DNA of 35,119 nucleotides from Shewanella sp. c952 (GCF_019654975.1 NZ_BPEW01000044.1:1-35119); one strand, 5' to 3'; shown: positions 26,504 through 34,855, counted from the first letter of the stretch. Translations and numbers: made by a program. The notes: generated by a model not told the origin, from the letters alone.

Positions 26504-27358
26504 CTAGTCAATTAGACCGATGGTTTTTGCCACATTTTCAATAGGCTCATAATCTAAGTTGTCTGCAGCTACAAAGGACTTACGAGGAAAACTTTTCAGA
26601 AGTTCCGGATCGTTCATTTCCAATAATACGGCCGTCAGTTTAGTCTTAAAACCTTCACCAAAAGAGTCGTCAACTCCCGCTCTCACTGTCCATTGGTAGT
26701 CAGGGTACGTAGGGCTTTCCCAGATGACATCAACCTTTTTCAAATCAACCTTTCCGGCTGCAACAGCGGATTCCCACACTTTATAATTTACAGCACCAAC
26801 TTGATAAACCCCAGCTTGGACTTGAGCTATGGTACGACTATGATCACCAGAGAAACCTATACGTTTAAAGATGTCTTCCGGTCTTTTTCCCAAATTTCGT
26901 TCAATAAAGAACTGCGGCATTAATCGGCCAGATGTAGAGTCTTTCGAGCCAAAGGTAAAGGTATAGCCGTTAAGGTTTGGAAAACTATTGTTAACTAGCA
27001 TCTCGGTCGAGTGATGTGCGATAAAGTAGCTTTTAAAAAATTGGTCTTCGTAGCCTTGGGCTATCGCGTCAGAGCCAGGAACGAGTCGCCTAGCTTGAAC
27101 GCCAGAAAGGCCACCAAACCAAGCCAGCTGCACTTGATTGTTTCTAAATGCTGTTACTGCTGCAGAGTATGACTTTACAGGGATATATTTAACTTCCACC
27201 CCAAGTTTCTCTTCCAAATATACGGCAACTTTATCAAAACGAGTTCGCAGTTGGCTCTCATCCTCGTCAGGAATAGCGGTAAATGTAAAGGTGGCCGCTA
27301 ATGCACTTGGTGCAACAAGCAAGAGAATCACACTTATAAGGGGTTTAAACGCGAACAT
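26504..27358 (-). CDS. Periplasmic oxyanion-binding protein, PhnD-like (putative selenate type)
   Basis: A 284-residue exported protein from the ATG at 27358 (AGG upstream; a TTG two codons earlier is in frame but worse placed). A signal peptide covers about residues 1-22 (ending ALAA). The mature chain begins FTFTAIPDEDE and includes LAWFGGLSGVQAR, FGSKDSTSGRLMP, GFSGDHSRT and GAVNYKVWE, where the Ser/Thr/His residues line the oxyanion pocket in PhnD-type proteins. As I recall the families, this matches the group annotated as putative selenate ABC transporter binding proteins (TIGR04553) better than phosphonate PhnD. That substrate is itself a prediction; phosphite, phosphonate or another oxyanion remain possible. 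Confidence 0.87.
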   Translation of the reverse strand: MFAFKPLISVILLLVAPSALAATFTFTAIPDEDESQLRTRFDKVAVYLEEKLGVEVKYIPVKSYSAAVTAFRNNQVQLAWFGGLSGVQARRLVPGSDAIAQGYEDQFFKSYFIAHHSTEMLVNNSFPNLNGYTFTFGSKDSTSGRLMPQFFIERNLGKRPEDIFKRIGFSGDHSRTIAQVQAGVYQVGAVNYKVWESAVAAGKVDLKKVDVIWESPTYPDYQWTVRAGVDDSFGEGFKTKLTAVLLEMNDPELLKSFPRKSFVAADNLDYEPIENVAKTIGLID

Positions 27359-27541
27359 AATCAACCTGATTTGACAAAAATTTAACGGATCTTAACCAAA
27401 TTGCGCAAACAAACCCAGAATTATGTCGTTAAAGTGTTAGATAATTACGGATTAAGACATAACCGTGCTCATATTTTTGCCTATCAAGTTATTTCTTAAG
27501 TCTAATGGCAGCATAATTCAGCAAAGGTTAAGTAATTGAAG

Positions 27542-27600
27542 CGTAAACTCCTACGTAAATTTAAACACTTAGTTGGCAGTTGGCATAATTCTGCGTAAAC
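27542..27600 (+). promoter_or_regulatory. Repeated CGTAAAY motifs upstream of phoP
   Basis: CGTAAAC at 27542-27548, CGTAAAT at 27554-27560 and CGTAAAC at 27594-27600 are direct repeats; the first two are 12 bp apart. On the other strand they read (G/A)TTTACG, resembling the GTTTA half-sites of PhoP boxes, although the classical period is 11 bp. They may be an autoregulatory site. Confidence 0.35.
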
Positions 27601-27631
27601 TAATCTTTATCGCATTCAAGGATATTTGACT

Positions 27632-28306
27632 ATGAGAATATTGGTTGTTGAAGATGATCCGATTCTATCTCACCACCTAAAAGTGCAATTGAGTGAACTA
27701 GGAAATCAAGTTCAAGTTGCATTAACTGCAAAAGAGGGATTTTATCAAGCAACAAACTATCCAATAGATGTTGCGATTGTTGACCTTGGTCTCCCTGACC
27801 AAGATGGCATTAGTTTGATTCAAAGCCTACGCGATAACGGCCTTAAAGCGCCGGTGCTCATTTTGACAGCACGAGTTAACTGGCAAGATAAAGTCGAGGG
27901 GCTTAATGCTGGCGCAGACGACTACCTTGTCAAACCATTCCAAAAAGAAGAACTCGTTGCTCGGCTTGATGCGTTAGTTAGACGCAGCGCTGGTTTTGTA
28001 AAGCCCAAAATAACCAGTGGCGCATTGGAAATTGATTTAGCTGCAAAGCAAGTCACAATGAATGAAGAGCCAATGGAGGTCACAGCATTTGAGTACCTCA
28101 TTCTCGAATATTTAATGCGTCATTGCCACGAAGTTGTCGCAAAACAGCGCTTACTTGATGTGATCTACGGCGACAAAGAAGGCGACCCAAACACCATTGA
28201 AGTCATGGTAAGCCGATTACGCAAAAAACTGACCAAAGATGGTTTGGAAAATCCTATCGCAACGATTCGCGGCCAAGGCTACAAATTTAACCTGCCATGC
28301 AGCTAA
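27632..28306 (+). CDS. phoP: PhoP-like response regulator
   Basis: A 224-residue OmpR/PhoP-type regulator (E. coli PhoP 223). Receiver residues are E8-D9-D10, phosphoacceptor in IVDLGLPDQDG (about D51), T in LTAR and K in LVKPF. A winged-helix DNA-binding domain occupies residues ~125-222 (VTAFEYLILEYL, VSRLRKKL, IRGQGYKF). Similarity to E. coli PhoP runs over the whole length. I use the ATG at 27632 because AAGGA lies 9 bp upstream; the TTG at 27626 would sit too close. It overlaps the kinase gene by 10 bp. The upstream gap is shared with the divergent ABC importer. Confidence 0.9.
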   Translation: MRILVVEDDPILSHHLKVQLSELGNQVQVALTAKEGFYQATNYPIDVAIVDLGLPDQDGISLIQSLRDNGLKAPVLILTARVNWQDKVEGLNAGADDYLVKPFQKEELVARLDALVRRSAGFVKPKITSGALEIDLAAKQVTMNEEPMEVTAFEYLILEYLMRHCHEVVAKQRLLDVIYGDKEGDPNTIEVMVSRLRKKLTKDGLENPIATIRGQGYKFNLPCS

Positions 28307-29649
28307 ACTTTAAACCAAAGAAACGTCTGCTAACACGGATGTTTCTCACCTCATTATCAATCATAGCCCTCGTGGGCTTTGGCTTAGCGTGGATGGTCAA
28401 TATCCTTCACGCACAGAATAGTTACAACGAAGAAACGTCTCAGCTTATTGCTGAGATCCCCAAAGTTGCTGCTGAACTAAGAGAACATGATCTCCTCCCC
28501 GATAATAGCGATGAATGGCTAACAGAAAACAATACCTCTCAACGCTATATTATTGCCAGTTGTGATAGCACCTTTAATCAGGTTTGGACATCTTCTATGG
28601 CCGTCGACCGCGGCCTATTTGATACTTGCGAGCGATTCAACGAGATCCGCAATAGCAATCCGCCCTATTACCTTTCTCTAGCGGATACTCGCGGCTATTT
28701 TGTTTATCTACTTTCATTAGATATCGCAGGCAGTGAATATAATTTACTGGTACTGAAAGACGCAGAAAAGCTAGAACAGGAATACAGTAAATTTAGTCGT
28801 CGTACTTATATACGGTTAGGTTTTGTACTCGCACTAGCACTCGTATTATTGATTAGTGCTGCCTATTGGGGAATGCGCCCCTTAGTGCAACTCAGAAATG
28901 AACTGCAATCTGTAAATAGTGGAAAATCTAAGACCCTATCAGAGGGGTATCCGGTTGAACTAGAAGGTGTTACGCAAGCGCTGAATCAACTATTAGTACA
29001 ATCAAGTGCCCAGCAACAGCGTTACCAAAACGCAATGAATGATTTAGCCCATAGCCTAAAAACTCGCCTAGCTGCAGTGCATGCTATAACAGATGATGCC
29101 ACATTAAATAAAGAGGCGACCAGCGAGAAAATAATGGAACAAGTCAGTCAAATGGATCAGTTGGTAAAATATCAATTGAAACGGGCAATGCTAGGTCGTA
29201 AGGGATTAAAGCAGGAACAAACTCTAATCGCTCCGCTTGTTGACCAGCTCTCGCAAATGCTGTTTAAAGTATATCGTGATAAACAGGTGCAGTTTGAAGC
29301 GCGTATTGAGCAAGAACATGTATTCCCTGGTGATAAAGGCGACTTAATGGAACTTTGCGGCAACTTAATGGAGAATGCATTTAAGCTGTGTATCACCACC
29401 GTTAGAGTTTCATCTTATTACAATGATGCCGGCGAGTTTGAGTTATTAGTTGAAGATGATGGACCTGGCGTTGACGAAAGTATCAGACAAAATATCATCC
29501 AACGCGGAGTAAGAGCAGATACTCAGAAAGCGGGTCAAGGTATTGGTCTTGCAGTCTGCAATGAGATAGTTATCAGTTATGGTGGACGCCTCAGTATTGA
29601 GACGTCGGAATTAGAAGGTGCTTGTTTTAGGATTTCGATCCCTATTTAG
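28297..29649 (+). CDS. phoQ: PhoQ-like sensor histidine kinase
   Basis: A 450-residue kinase with helices near residues 13-35 and 170-190 around a periplasmic sensor of about 135 residues. The H-box reads DLAHSLKTRLAA, which fits the PhoQ-type HSLKTPLA. The ATPase domain shows N-box GNLMENAFKL, DDGPGVDE and GQGIGLAVC. The acidic cluster EDDDDAE that binds Mg2+ and peptides in enteric PhoQ is not seen. Two cysteines (ASCDS and DTCERF) in the sensor domain could form a disulfide. The signal may therefore differ. It follows phoP with an overlap and ends 8 bp inside the convergent oxygenase gene. Confidence 0.87.
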   Translation: MQLNFKPKKRLLTRMFLTSLSIIALVGFGLAWMVNILHAQNSYNEETSQLIAEIPKVAAELREHDLLPDNSDEWLTENNTSQRYIIASCDSTFNQVWTSSMAVDRGLFDTCERFNEIRNSNPPYYLSLADTRGYFVYLLSLDIAGSEYNLLVLKDAEKLEQEYSKFSRRTYIRLGFVLALALVLLISAAYWGMRPLVQLRNELQSVNSGKSKTLSEGYPVELEGVTQALNQLLVQSSAQQQRYQNAMNDLAHSLKTRLAAVHAITDDATLNKEATSEKIMEQVSQMDQLVKYQLKRAMLGRKGLKQEQTLIAPLVDQLSQMLFKVYRDKQVQFEARIEQEHVFPGDKGDLMELCGNLMENAFKLCITTVRVSSYYNDAGEFELLVEDDGPGVDESIRQNIIQRGVRADTQKAGQGIGLAVCNEIVISYGGRLSIETSELEGACFRISIPI

Positions 29650-30334
29650 CCCCGTACAACTGCTCCGCTCTGTTAAACATAATCCAAGAGGTTGCGATAT
29701 ATTTATCGCCACTCTTGGGCTTATTGCCACGATGTGAGTGGGTAAAACCGGCAGGCGCGATCACCATAGTGCCCTTTTTAGGTTTTACTTTTCTATCTTG
29801 ATAATAAAACTCCGTTTCTCCCCCCTCCTCTACATCATTTAAATAAAACATATATAACACGACTCGATGCAAGGCTTCATTATGATTTAATTGAGGAAAC
29901 TGCTCTGAATGCCAATGAGGGTATCCCCCCTTGTTTTTGTCATATTTCTGGATATTAATACTGCCACTACGATATAGGTATTTAACAATCGCCTCGGCTC
30001 TTGGCTCGCCTAATGCCGCGTAATTATCAGGCATTAACGTGACCGCTTCACCCTTTTCATTCGATACGCCAACCGACACAGCGCCCATCAGTGCCATTGA
30101 ATACTTATTGAAATATTTAGCGGCATGAGAGAGCGTATAACCTAGCAAGCTATTTTTAAGTGCTGATAGATCATCATGTGAATCAAGCATCAGATCGCGG
30201 CTTAGCTTTTTATCAATATCCACGCCGCCACCAGTGCTTCCAGCTAAGACCCCTGGGTGGTAATCAAAGGCGGTAATAAGCTGATCGCAGAGTTCATCGG
30301 GAAGCGCATTTGGGTATATTTCAATAAAATCCAT
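29642..30334 (-). CDS. 2-oxoglutarate/Fe(II)-dependent dioxygenase (prolyl-4-hydroxylase-like)
   Basis: A 230-residue protein. The C-terminal half is a double-stranded beta-helix of the P4Hc type. Candidate iron ligands are H142 and E144 (HWHSE) plus the distal H201, with K211 in the H-x2-x-G-x7-G-x-K-Y pattern as the 2-oxoglutarate-binding residue. The near ligand pair is HxE, not the commoner HxD. The conserved VVLYMFYLNDVEEGGETEF block and KPKKGTMVIAP identify the fold. The N-terminal half (PDELCDQLI) is also typical. No signal peptide. The substrate is unknown. Its stop codon lies inside the 3' end of the convergent phoQ. Confidence 0.87.
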   Translation of the reverse strand: MDFIEIYPNALPDELCDQLITAFDYHPGVLAGSTGGGVDIDKKLSRDLMLDSHDDLSALKNSLLGYTLSHAAKYFNKYSMALMGAVSVGVSNEKGEAVTLMPDNYAALGEPRAEAIVKYLYRSGSINIQKYDKNKGGYPHWHSEQFPQLNHNEALHRVVLYMFYLNDVEEGGETEFYYQDRKVKPKKGTMVIAPAGFTHSHRGNKPKSGDKYIATSWIMFNRAEQLYGAK

Positions 30335-30455
30335 TTGATACTCTTAAAACTGTTATTGTTTAAGTTCCCATATTTGTAAACATATGAGTTAAGCAATTGT
30401 AAATTATATAGGTTGCGTTAAAATAGCAAATTAAGGAAGACTCACACAAACACAT

Positions 30456-31724
30456 ATGACAAATAGTTGTAAAGTTGCAGTGAAGCAACTGCAGGTCGGT
30501 AACTTCATCAGACTACCTATCTCATGGAAAGATCATCCATTCTTATTCAGTAGCTTCAAAATTAGGCAACAAGCTCAAATAGAGCTCATTAAAAACCTTG
30601 GGATTGAACATGTATTCGTTATCGTTGAACGCAGTGATACGCCTGTCTTAAACGTTAAGGATGCTCAAGCTCAAGCTCAAGCCCAAAAACAAACCACTAA
30701 TGAAAATGACTTAGATAAACTTTCAGATGAACTTAATAAGCAAAAAGCCGAAAGTATTGAAGCTCACAAGAGCTTAAGGCGCCATTTACAGAAAACTGAG
30801 CAACAGTTTGAACGGTCTGTGGCAATGATCCGAAGCTTAATGGGTAAGTTACGCAATCGCCCACTGAATGCGGTCAACGATGCTAAAGAGCTCATCCATA
30901 ATATTTGCGAACAATTATTAACATCGGATAAGTTGGTCTTACATTTAATGGCCGACTCAAAAAATGACGACGGAATCTACTTCCACTCTCTGAATGTATC
31001 CGTCTTATCGATGTTAATCGCAAAAGAGTTAGGTTGGACACGCAATGAAATAGAACTCATTGGCTTAGGTGCATTATTTCATGATACCGGCAAGTTGAAG
31101 GTGCCAACTCAGTTGATGAGGAAAACTACACCACTCACACAAGCTGAGCAAAACTTTATTAATCAACATCCAGCTATGGGTGTTGATTTACTTAAGCTTG
31201 CTGATAACTTTCCAACAGAGGCATTACCAATAATATTAAACCATCATGAGTTTCTAGATGGTTCAGGAACACCGAAAGGGCTAAAAGAATCTGAAATCGA
31301 TAAATTGAGTCAGCTTGTTACTGCTGTAAACACCTATGACAACCTGTGCCATTCAGATCGAAGCAGAACTCGCACGCCATTTTCAGCCCTTGGTTATTTG
31401 TACAAACATTATCAGGCACAACTAAATCCTGAGATTGTCAGTAGAATGGTAAAAATGCTCGGAATCTATCCACCAGGCAGTATTGTTGAGCTTTCTTCAG
31501 GCCAATACGGCATGGTGATGTCTGTGAATGTAAGCCAATTACTTTTGCCGAGGATCTTAGTTTACGATGCGTTAGTCCCTAAAGAACAAGCACCTATAGT
31601 GGAGCTAGCGCAAGAAGGTATAACAATTGTTAGATGTTTACCACCTGCAGCTCTTCCTGAAAAGGTATTCAAATACTTAAACCCTAGAGAGAGAGTTAGC
31701 TACTTTTTTGGTAGTGACAACTAG
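30456..31724 (+). CDS. HD-GYP domain protein with DUF3391 N-terminus (GTP variant)
   Basis: A 422-residue cytoplasmic protein. DUF3391 covers about residues 5-75, an Ala-Gln repeat (AQAQAQAQKQ) lies at 70-79 and a coiled-coil-prone stretch at 85-125. The HD-GYP domain follows, with H177, H209-D210 (FHDTGK), H238-P239, H263-H264-E265 and D295 (TYDN), so the metal-binding set looks complete. The name-giving motif reads DGSGTPKGL at 268-276, with Thr in place of the usual Tyr. HD-GYP enzymes hydrolyse c-di-GMP to GMP or pGpG; whether this variant is active is open. It is divergent from the oxygenase gene. A DUF3135 gene follows. Confidence 0.9.
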   Translation: MTNSCKVAVKQLQVGNFIRLPISWKDHPFLFSSFKIRQQAQIELIKNLGIEHVFVIVERSDTPVLNVKDAQAQAQAQKQTTNENDLDKLSDELNKQKAESIEAHKSLRRHLQKTEQQFERSVAMIRSLMGKLRNRPLNAVNDAKELIHNICEQLLTSDKLVLHLMADSKNDDGIYFHSLNVSVLSMLIAKELGWTRNEIELIGLGALFHDTGKLKVPTQLMRKTTPLTQAEQNFINQHPAMGVDLLKLADNFPTEALPIILNHHEFLDGSGTPKGLKESEIDKLSQLVTAVNTYDNLCHSDRSRTRTPFSALGYLYKHYQAQLNPEIVSRMVKMLGIYPPGSIVELSSGQYGMVMSVNVSQLLLPRILVYDALVPKEQAPIVELAQEGITIVRCLPPAALPEKVFKYLNPRERVSYFFGSDN

Positions 31725-31826
31725 GAGAAGCGCTCCTCTATAACGAATCAATCTGTCTATTTCTTGCTCTATCACGTAGCTGTTACTAGATTTAATCTAA
31801 TAACAAATGCATTGGAGCGAGTTTTT

Positions 31827-32165
31827 ATGACTGAATTACCCAGTTTTGACAGGTTACTATGGCTTGCGGAAAACGATCCCAAGAAGTTAGATGCTTTGCA
31901 AAAAAAGTTAAACCAAGAAGTGATAGAAGAAAGTGCAGCAAGCAGTAAGCCCAAATTAATATCCTTACTGGATCATCTAGAAAAAAAGTTGTCTCTTTGC
32001 AAGACACCTTATCAACGCTACCACGTCGTTAGCAATATGATGTATCAAAAGCTATCGAGTCTTAATGAAGTGCTTAATCGTCCAGACGAATTTTATCAGC
32101 ATAAAGCTAAGGTACTTTCATTTAATAGCACTGAGCAAAATGCTGAAACAAAAACAGCTCGCTAG
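31827..32165 (+). CDS. DUF3135 family protein
   Basis: A 112-residue cytoplasmic protein of the DUF3135 type: it opens with LPSFDRLLWLAENDPKKL and contains helical segments rich in Lys and Glu, with the YHVVSNMMYQKLSSLNEVL stretch matching the family's C-terminal part. I take the ATG at 31827 because GGAG stands 9 bp upstream; the longer frame from 31764 has no ribosome site and adds residues foreign to the family. Its last codons overlap the terminator stem. It lies 102 bp after the HD-GYP gene. Function unknown. Confidence 0.82.
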   Translation: MTELPSFDRLLWLAENDPKKLDALQKKLNQEVIEESAASSKPKLISLLDHLEKKLSLCKTPYQRYHVVSNMMYQKLSSLNEVLNRPDEFYQHKAKVLSFNSTEQNAETKTAR

Positions 32166-32178
32166 ATACGAGCTGTTT
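32147..32178. terminator. Terminator of corA (minus) and the DUF3135 gene (plus)
   Basis: AAACAGCTCG (32152-32161) pairs with CGAGCTGTTT (32169-32178) around CTAGATA. The minus strand then reads TTTTTG, giving a good terminator for corA. The plus direction has only three T. The left arm lies within the last codons of the DUF3135 gene. Confidence 0.82.
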
Positions 32179-32181
32179 CAA

Positions 32182-33129
32182 CTATAACCAACCTTTACGC
32201 TTAAAGAAAAAATAGGTTCCGGCGGCACTACCAAACATCATCAAAATAGCCATCGGATAACCAAATTGCCAATCGAGTTCAGGCATATTAGCGAAGTTCA
32301 TACCATAACTACTTGCGATTACCGTTGGTGGTAAAAAAACTACCGCTGCGACTGAAAATATCTTAATAATTTTATTCTGCTGTAAGCCACTGAAACCCAT
32401 TGCGGCATCAAGCAGGAAGTTCAATTTATCGAAAATGAACTGACTATGAGGCATCAACGACTCGATGTCTGACAACATCTCTCTAAGATCTTTAATTTCA
32501 CTCTCAGAAAGTTGGTCACGATAATATTTTTGCATGAAACGTAATGAACGCTGCGTATCAAGCAAACTCAATCTGATCTTACCGTTAGAATCTTCTTGAC
32601 GAGTAATCAGTTTGAAAACGTCATCAAGTTCTTCGTTTTTAAAAACCTCTTCACTAACACTATCAAGTACAGTGTAAACATCTTCGATCAAATCCGAGAG
32701 GTAATCGACCTTCAGATTGAAAAGTTCAAGAAGCAACGATTGGGGTGTAGAAGCTTCTATACGACCAAGCCTCAAGTAGTTTCTCAGCAATCTTATTAAA
32801 CCGACGTCCTCCTCCCTAATCGTCAATAGGAAATTTTGTCGAATATTAAAAGAGACGTTAACACCTTTTACATCTTGACCCGCTCTTTGAGGAAACAGTG
32901 AATTAATGTGTAGACCATCTTTATTCTGATAAAAACGCGCAGATGCCTCAATTTCATTGATGTCTTCCTCTTCAGGAACATCTTCAACTGAAAACTGGCT
33001 CAACCATTCTCTTTCAATGTCGTCAGGTTTATAAAGATCCAGCCACATAGTACCGGGAGGGATATTATCCTTGATGCTCAATTCGCTAATCGTTAGATTA
33101 CGATTCTCGTAGGCATAGGCTGTTATCAT
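32182..33129 (-). CDS. corA: Magnesium/cobalt transporter CorA
   Basis: A 315-residue protein (E. coli 316) of the CorA family: an acidic cytoplasmic N-terminal domain, then a long stalk helix, two C-terminal membrane helices and the pore signature YGMNF at about residues 276-280. The chain ends in a basic tail (FFKRKGWL). The pentamer admits Mg2+, Co2+ and Ni2+. GGAGG precedes the ATG. It stands alone, transcribed towards the DUF3135 gene. Although it lies 2.5 kb from phoPQ, no PhoP-like box is obvious upstream of it. Confidence 0.96.
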   Translation of the reverse strand: MITAYAYENRNLTISELSIKDNIPPGTMWLDLYKPDDIEREWLSQFSVEDVPEEEDINEIEASARFYQNKDGLHINSLFPQRAGQDVKGVNVSFNIRQNFLLTIREEDVGLIRLLRNYLRLGRIEASTPQSLLLELFNLKVDYLSDLIEDVYTVLDSVSEEVFKNEELDDVFKLITRQEDSNGKIRLSLLDTQRSLRFMQKYYRDQLSESEIKDLREMLSDIESLMPHSQFIFDKLNFLLDAAMGFSGLQQNKIIKIFSVAAVVFLPPTVIASSYGMNFANMPELDWQFGYPMAILMMFGSAAGTYFFFKRKGWL

Positions 33130-33234
33130 AGCTCCTCCTTCATATACTTAATCAACTAATGGGGTAAAAAACGAGGCTATTCTAACCTAAAAAGATATAT
33201 CGCAAAGCGCTAACTAAAAGAAAATCCACAAATA

Positions 33235-33600
33235 TTACTCTTGAACCGTATTTGCGACAATAATTCGCTCTTGATTAGACAACCTGACTCTTATTCCATC
33301 AACTGTTGTTATTTCGTTGTTGGTAATGTTCTTTTTTCTTACTTGATACACAACGCTATCATCACTCATAGGTGACACAATAGTTACACTTACAACCTTG
33401 TTCCCATCTTGCCAATCCCAGTACCAATAACCAGCGCTTGCTAATAATGAAAGGCTGACAATTGCATATAAAGCAAAACGAATTATTATCCCTCGCCCCA
33501 TATCTTGAGTTCGCTCTTTAGCGGGACTCACTTTAGATTGGCGAATATAAAACATAGCACCTGCTATGACTAATATAGTCACTAGAATTTTTGTTAGCAC
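33235..33600 (-). CDS. Small membrane protein with extracytoplasmic tail, unknown
   Basis: A 121-residue protein that I do not recognise. It has two hydrophobic helices (about residues 2-18 and 42-60) separated by a charged loop (KVSPAKERTQD), then a C-terminal beta-rich domain of about 55 residues (VSVTIVSP, VVYQVRKK, GIRVRLSNQERIIVANT). The GTG at 33600 is preferred because GGAGG lies 6 bp upstream; the TTG at 33606 directly abuts that site. It lies between corA and the DUF2057 gene, on corA's strand, 105 bp upstream. Cotranscription with corA is possible. Confidence 0.75.
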   Translation of the reverse strand: MLTKILVTILVIAGAMFYIRQSKVSPAKERTQDMGRGIIIRFALYAIVSLSLLASAGYWYWDWQDGNKVVSVTIVSPMSDDSVVYQVRKKNITNNEITTVDGIRVRLSNQERIIVANTVQE

Positions 33601-33768
33601 GCGCAACCTCCAAACCCATAATGAAAAACCATTATAACCAAATTCATAGGTTGAAACTGTTAATAATATCTAAGCATTTAAACGCTGTAGCTCATTAATT
33701 GCCGACGAACCTGCAAAAAAAAAATCGTTCTGCTATAAAGTAAGTATCAATTCAAATAAAGGCTCTTT

Positions 33769-34425
33769 ATGAGATTATCCCAATCAATCCTTACTGCTGT
33801 GTTAATTTGCGTAAACTCCACAGCTTTTGCCAACGTGGAAGTTACACTCCCCTCTAATTCCGAACTTGTATTGGTCAATGGTAAAGAGAGCGGTAGCACC
33901 GATAAGTTAACGCTAGACAATGGTGAAAACCAATTAGCACTGAGATATAGCGGCCGTTATCAACAGCAAGGATCTCAGACTCAATTTAGCTCTGACGTTA
34001 TCATCATGACATTCTCAGCAGAAAATACATTACTGACTATAGCGTTGCCTAGAATACGCTCTAATAGCGCTGCGGATGCTTTTAATCGGAGCCCGAAGAT
34101 AAGCCTGAAAGATTCATCAGGAGTCGATATTGCATTCCGCCAGGACAAACTCATCAAAGATGGCATGCAGCTTGGTCGTGATTATGAAAAAGAGATCTTT
34201 GATTACAATAGTAGTAGCCAAGTTGCTGCTTTCGGCGCTTTAGCTGCACCAATAGCAGCTCAAGTTCAGCCAAATCTAGTGCAGGTTGAAAACGTTGCTA
34301 ACCAGGCTAATGACCCCAAGCAAACAGATCAAATAAATGTTGGTCAAATGCTAGACTTTTGGTACCAACAAGCCGATGAAGAAACTAGAAAAGCATTCAA
34401 ATTGAAAATTAACAGTAAAGAATAA
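33769..34425 (+). CDS. DUF2057 family periplasmic protein (YccT/CsgI-like)
   Basis: A 218-residue exported protein. The signal peptide spans about residues 1-22 (ending AFA-N). The mature N-terminal half (VEVTLPSNSELVLVNGKE, LDNGENQLALRYSG) is the DUF2057 signature. The C-terminal part is helical and ends in LDFWYQQADEETRKAFKLK, also typical. E. coli YccT (CsgI) inhibits curli assembly in the periplasm; no curli genes are visible here, so that function should not be transferred. AAAGG stands 7 bp before the ATG. A hairpin terminator follows. Confidence 0.88.
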   Translation: MRLSQSILTAVLICVNSTAFANVEVTLPSNSELVLVNGKESGSTDKLTLDNGENQLALRYSGRYQQQGSQTQFSSDVIIMTFSAENTLLTIALPRIRSNSAADAFNRSPKISLKDSSGVDIAFRQDKLIKDGMQLGRDYEKEIFDYNSSSQVAAFGALAAPIAAQVQPNLVQVENVANQANDPKQTDQINVGQMLDFWYQQADEETRKAFKLKINSKE

Positions 34426-34439
34426 AACTAACATGACTC

Positions 34440-34474
34440 TGGCACTGAAACTTAATGATTAGGTTTCGGTGCCA
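34440..34474 (+). terminator. Hairpin terminator after the DUF2057 gene
   Basis: TGGCACTGAAAC and GTTTCGGTGCCA form a 12-bp stem (one T-G pair) with an 11-base loop, 14 bp past the stop codon. The following tract (TTGTAAC) is poor in T, so efficiency is uncertain. Confidence 0.65.
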
Positions 34475-34620
34475 TTGTAACTTCGACTTATCACCGAGTA
34501 AAAATGTTAGCAAAATATTTGGCGCACTAATAAAATCGTCTAATCCTACCTCATTTTATCGAATTGAAAGCGGCGCACAGCGCCGACTCTACACAGCCTC
34601 AACCACCACTCATTAAATGC

Positions 34621-34650
34621 AAAAAGCTCGTTGTGTTAATAACTGTTTTT
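34621..34650 (-). repeat. Third, strongly decayed copy of the rRNA terminator
   Basis: Aligned to the intact terminator (34958-34987), the run AAAAAGCTCGTTGTGTTA differs from it by two C-to-T changes over its 18 bases; the second arm (ATAACTGTT against GCAACGGGC) is far more changed. The hairpin can no longer form fully. Confidence 0.45.
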
Positions 34651-34777
34651 CGCTTCTGGTTTATAACAGACTAGTCAACATTAAACAGTAAGCACCTCGA
34701 AAATCGCTAGTCTTACCATATAGATAAACGACTGCAATGTAGCGCTAAAGGCTGGCTATAGCTAAATGATTAACTGA

Positions 34778-34855
34778 CTCAAATTGCAGACGTAAAAAAG
34801 CCCGTTGCGTTAGCACGGGTTTTCTCGTATTGGGCGCCTGGAAATGACCTACTCT
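34778..34855 (-). repeat. Second copy of 5S 3'-end plus terminator unit
   Basis: 78 bp nearly identical to 34942-35020: same leader, a terminator hairpin (34800-34820) with one base lost from its right arm, and the first 22 plus-strand bases of the 5S 3' end (34834-34855), which match 34999-35020 exactly. Confidence 0.9.

Larger units (their letters stand above)
34426..34777. other. Intergenic region between DUF2057 gene and rRNA operon end
   Basis: A 352-bp stretch with no gene. It holds the DUF2057 terminator, a GC-rich hairpin (CGGCGC-ACA-GCGCCG, 34571-34585), and at 34621-34650 a sequence that looks like a heavily mutated copy of the rRNA-operon terminator (see findings). Confidence 0.7.

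Noticed and set aside
30664..30690. Short GCTCAA tandem repeat as a phase-variable microsatellite
   Set aside because: The unit is six bases, so slippage changes the Ala-Gln count without shifting the frame; it is too short to argue for phase variation.
34571..34585. CGGCGC-ACA-GCGCCG hairpin as a further terminator
   Set aside because: It has no proper T-run on either strand; it may only be a residual structure.
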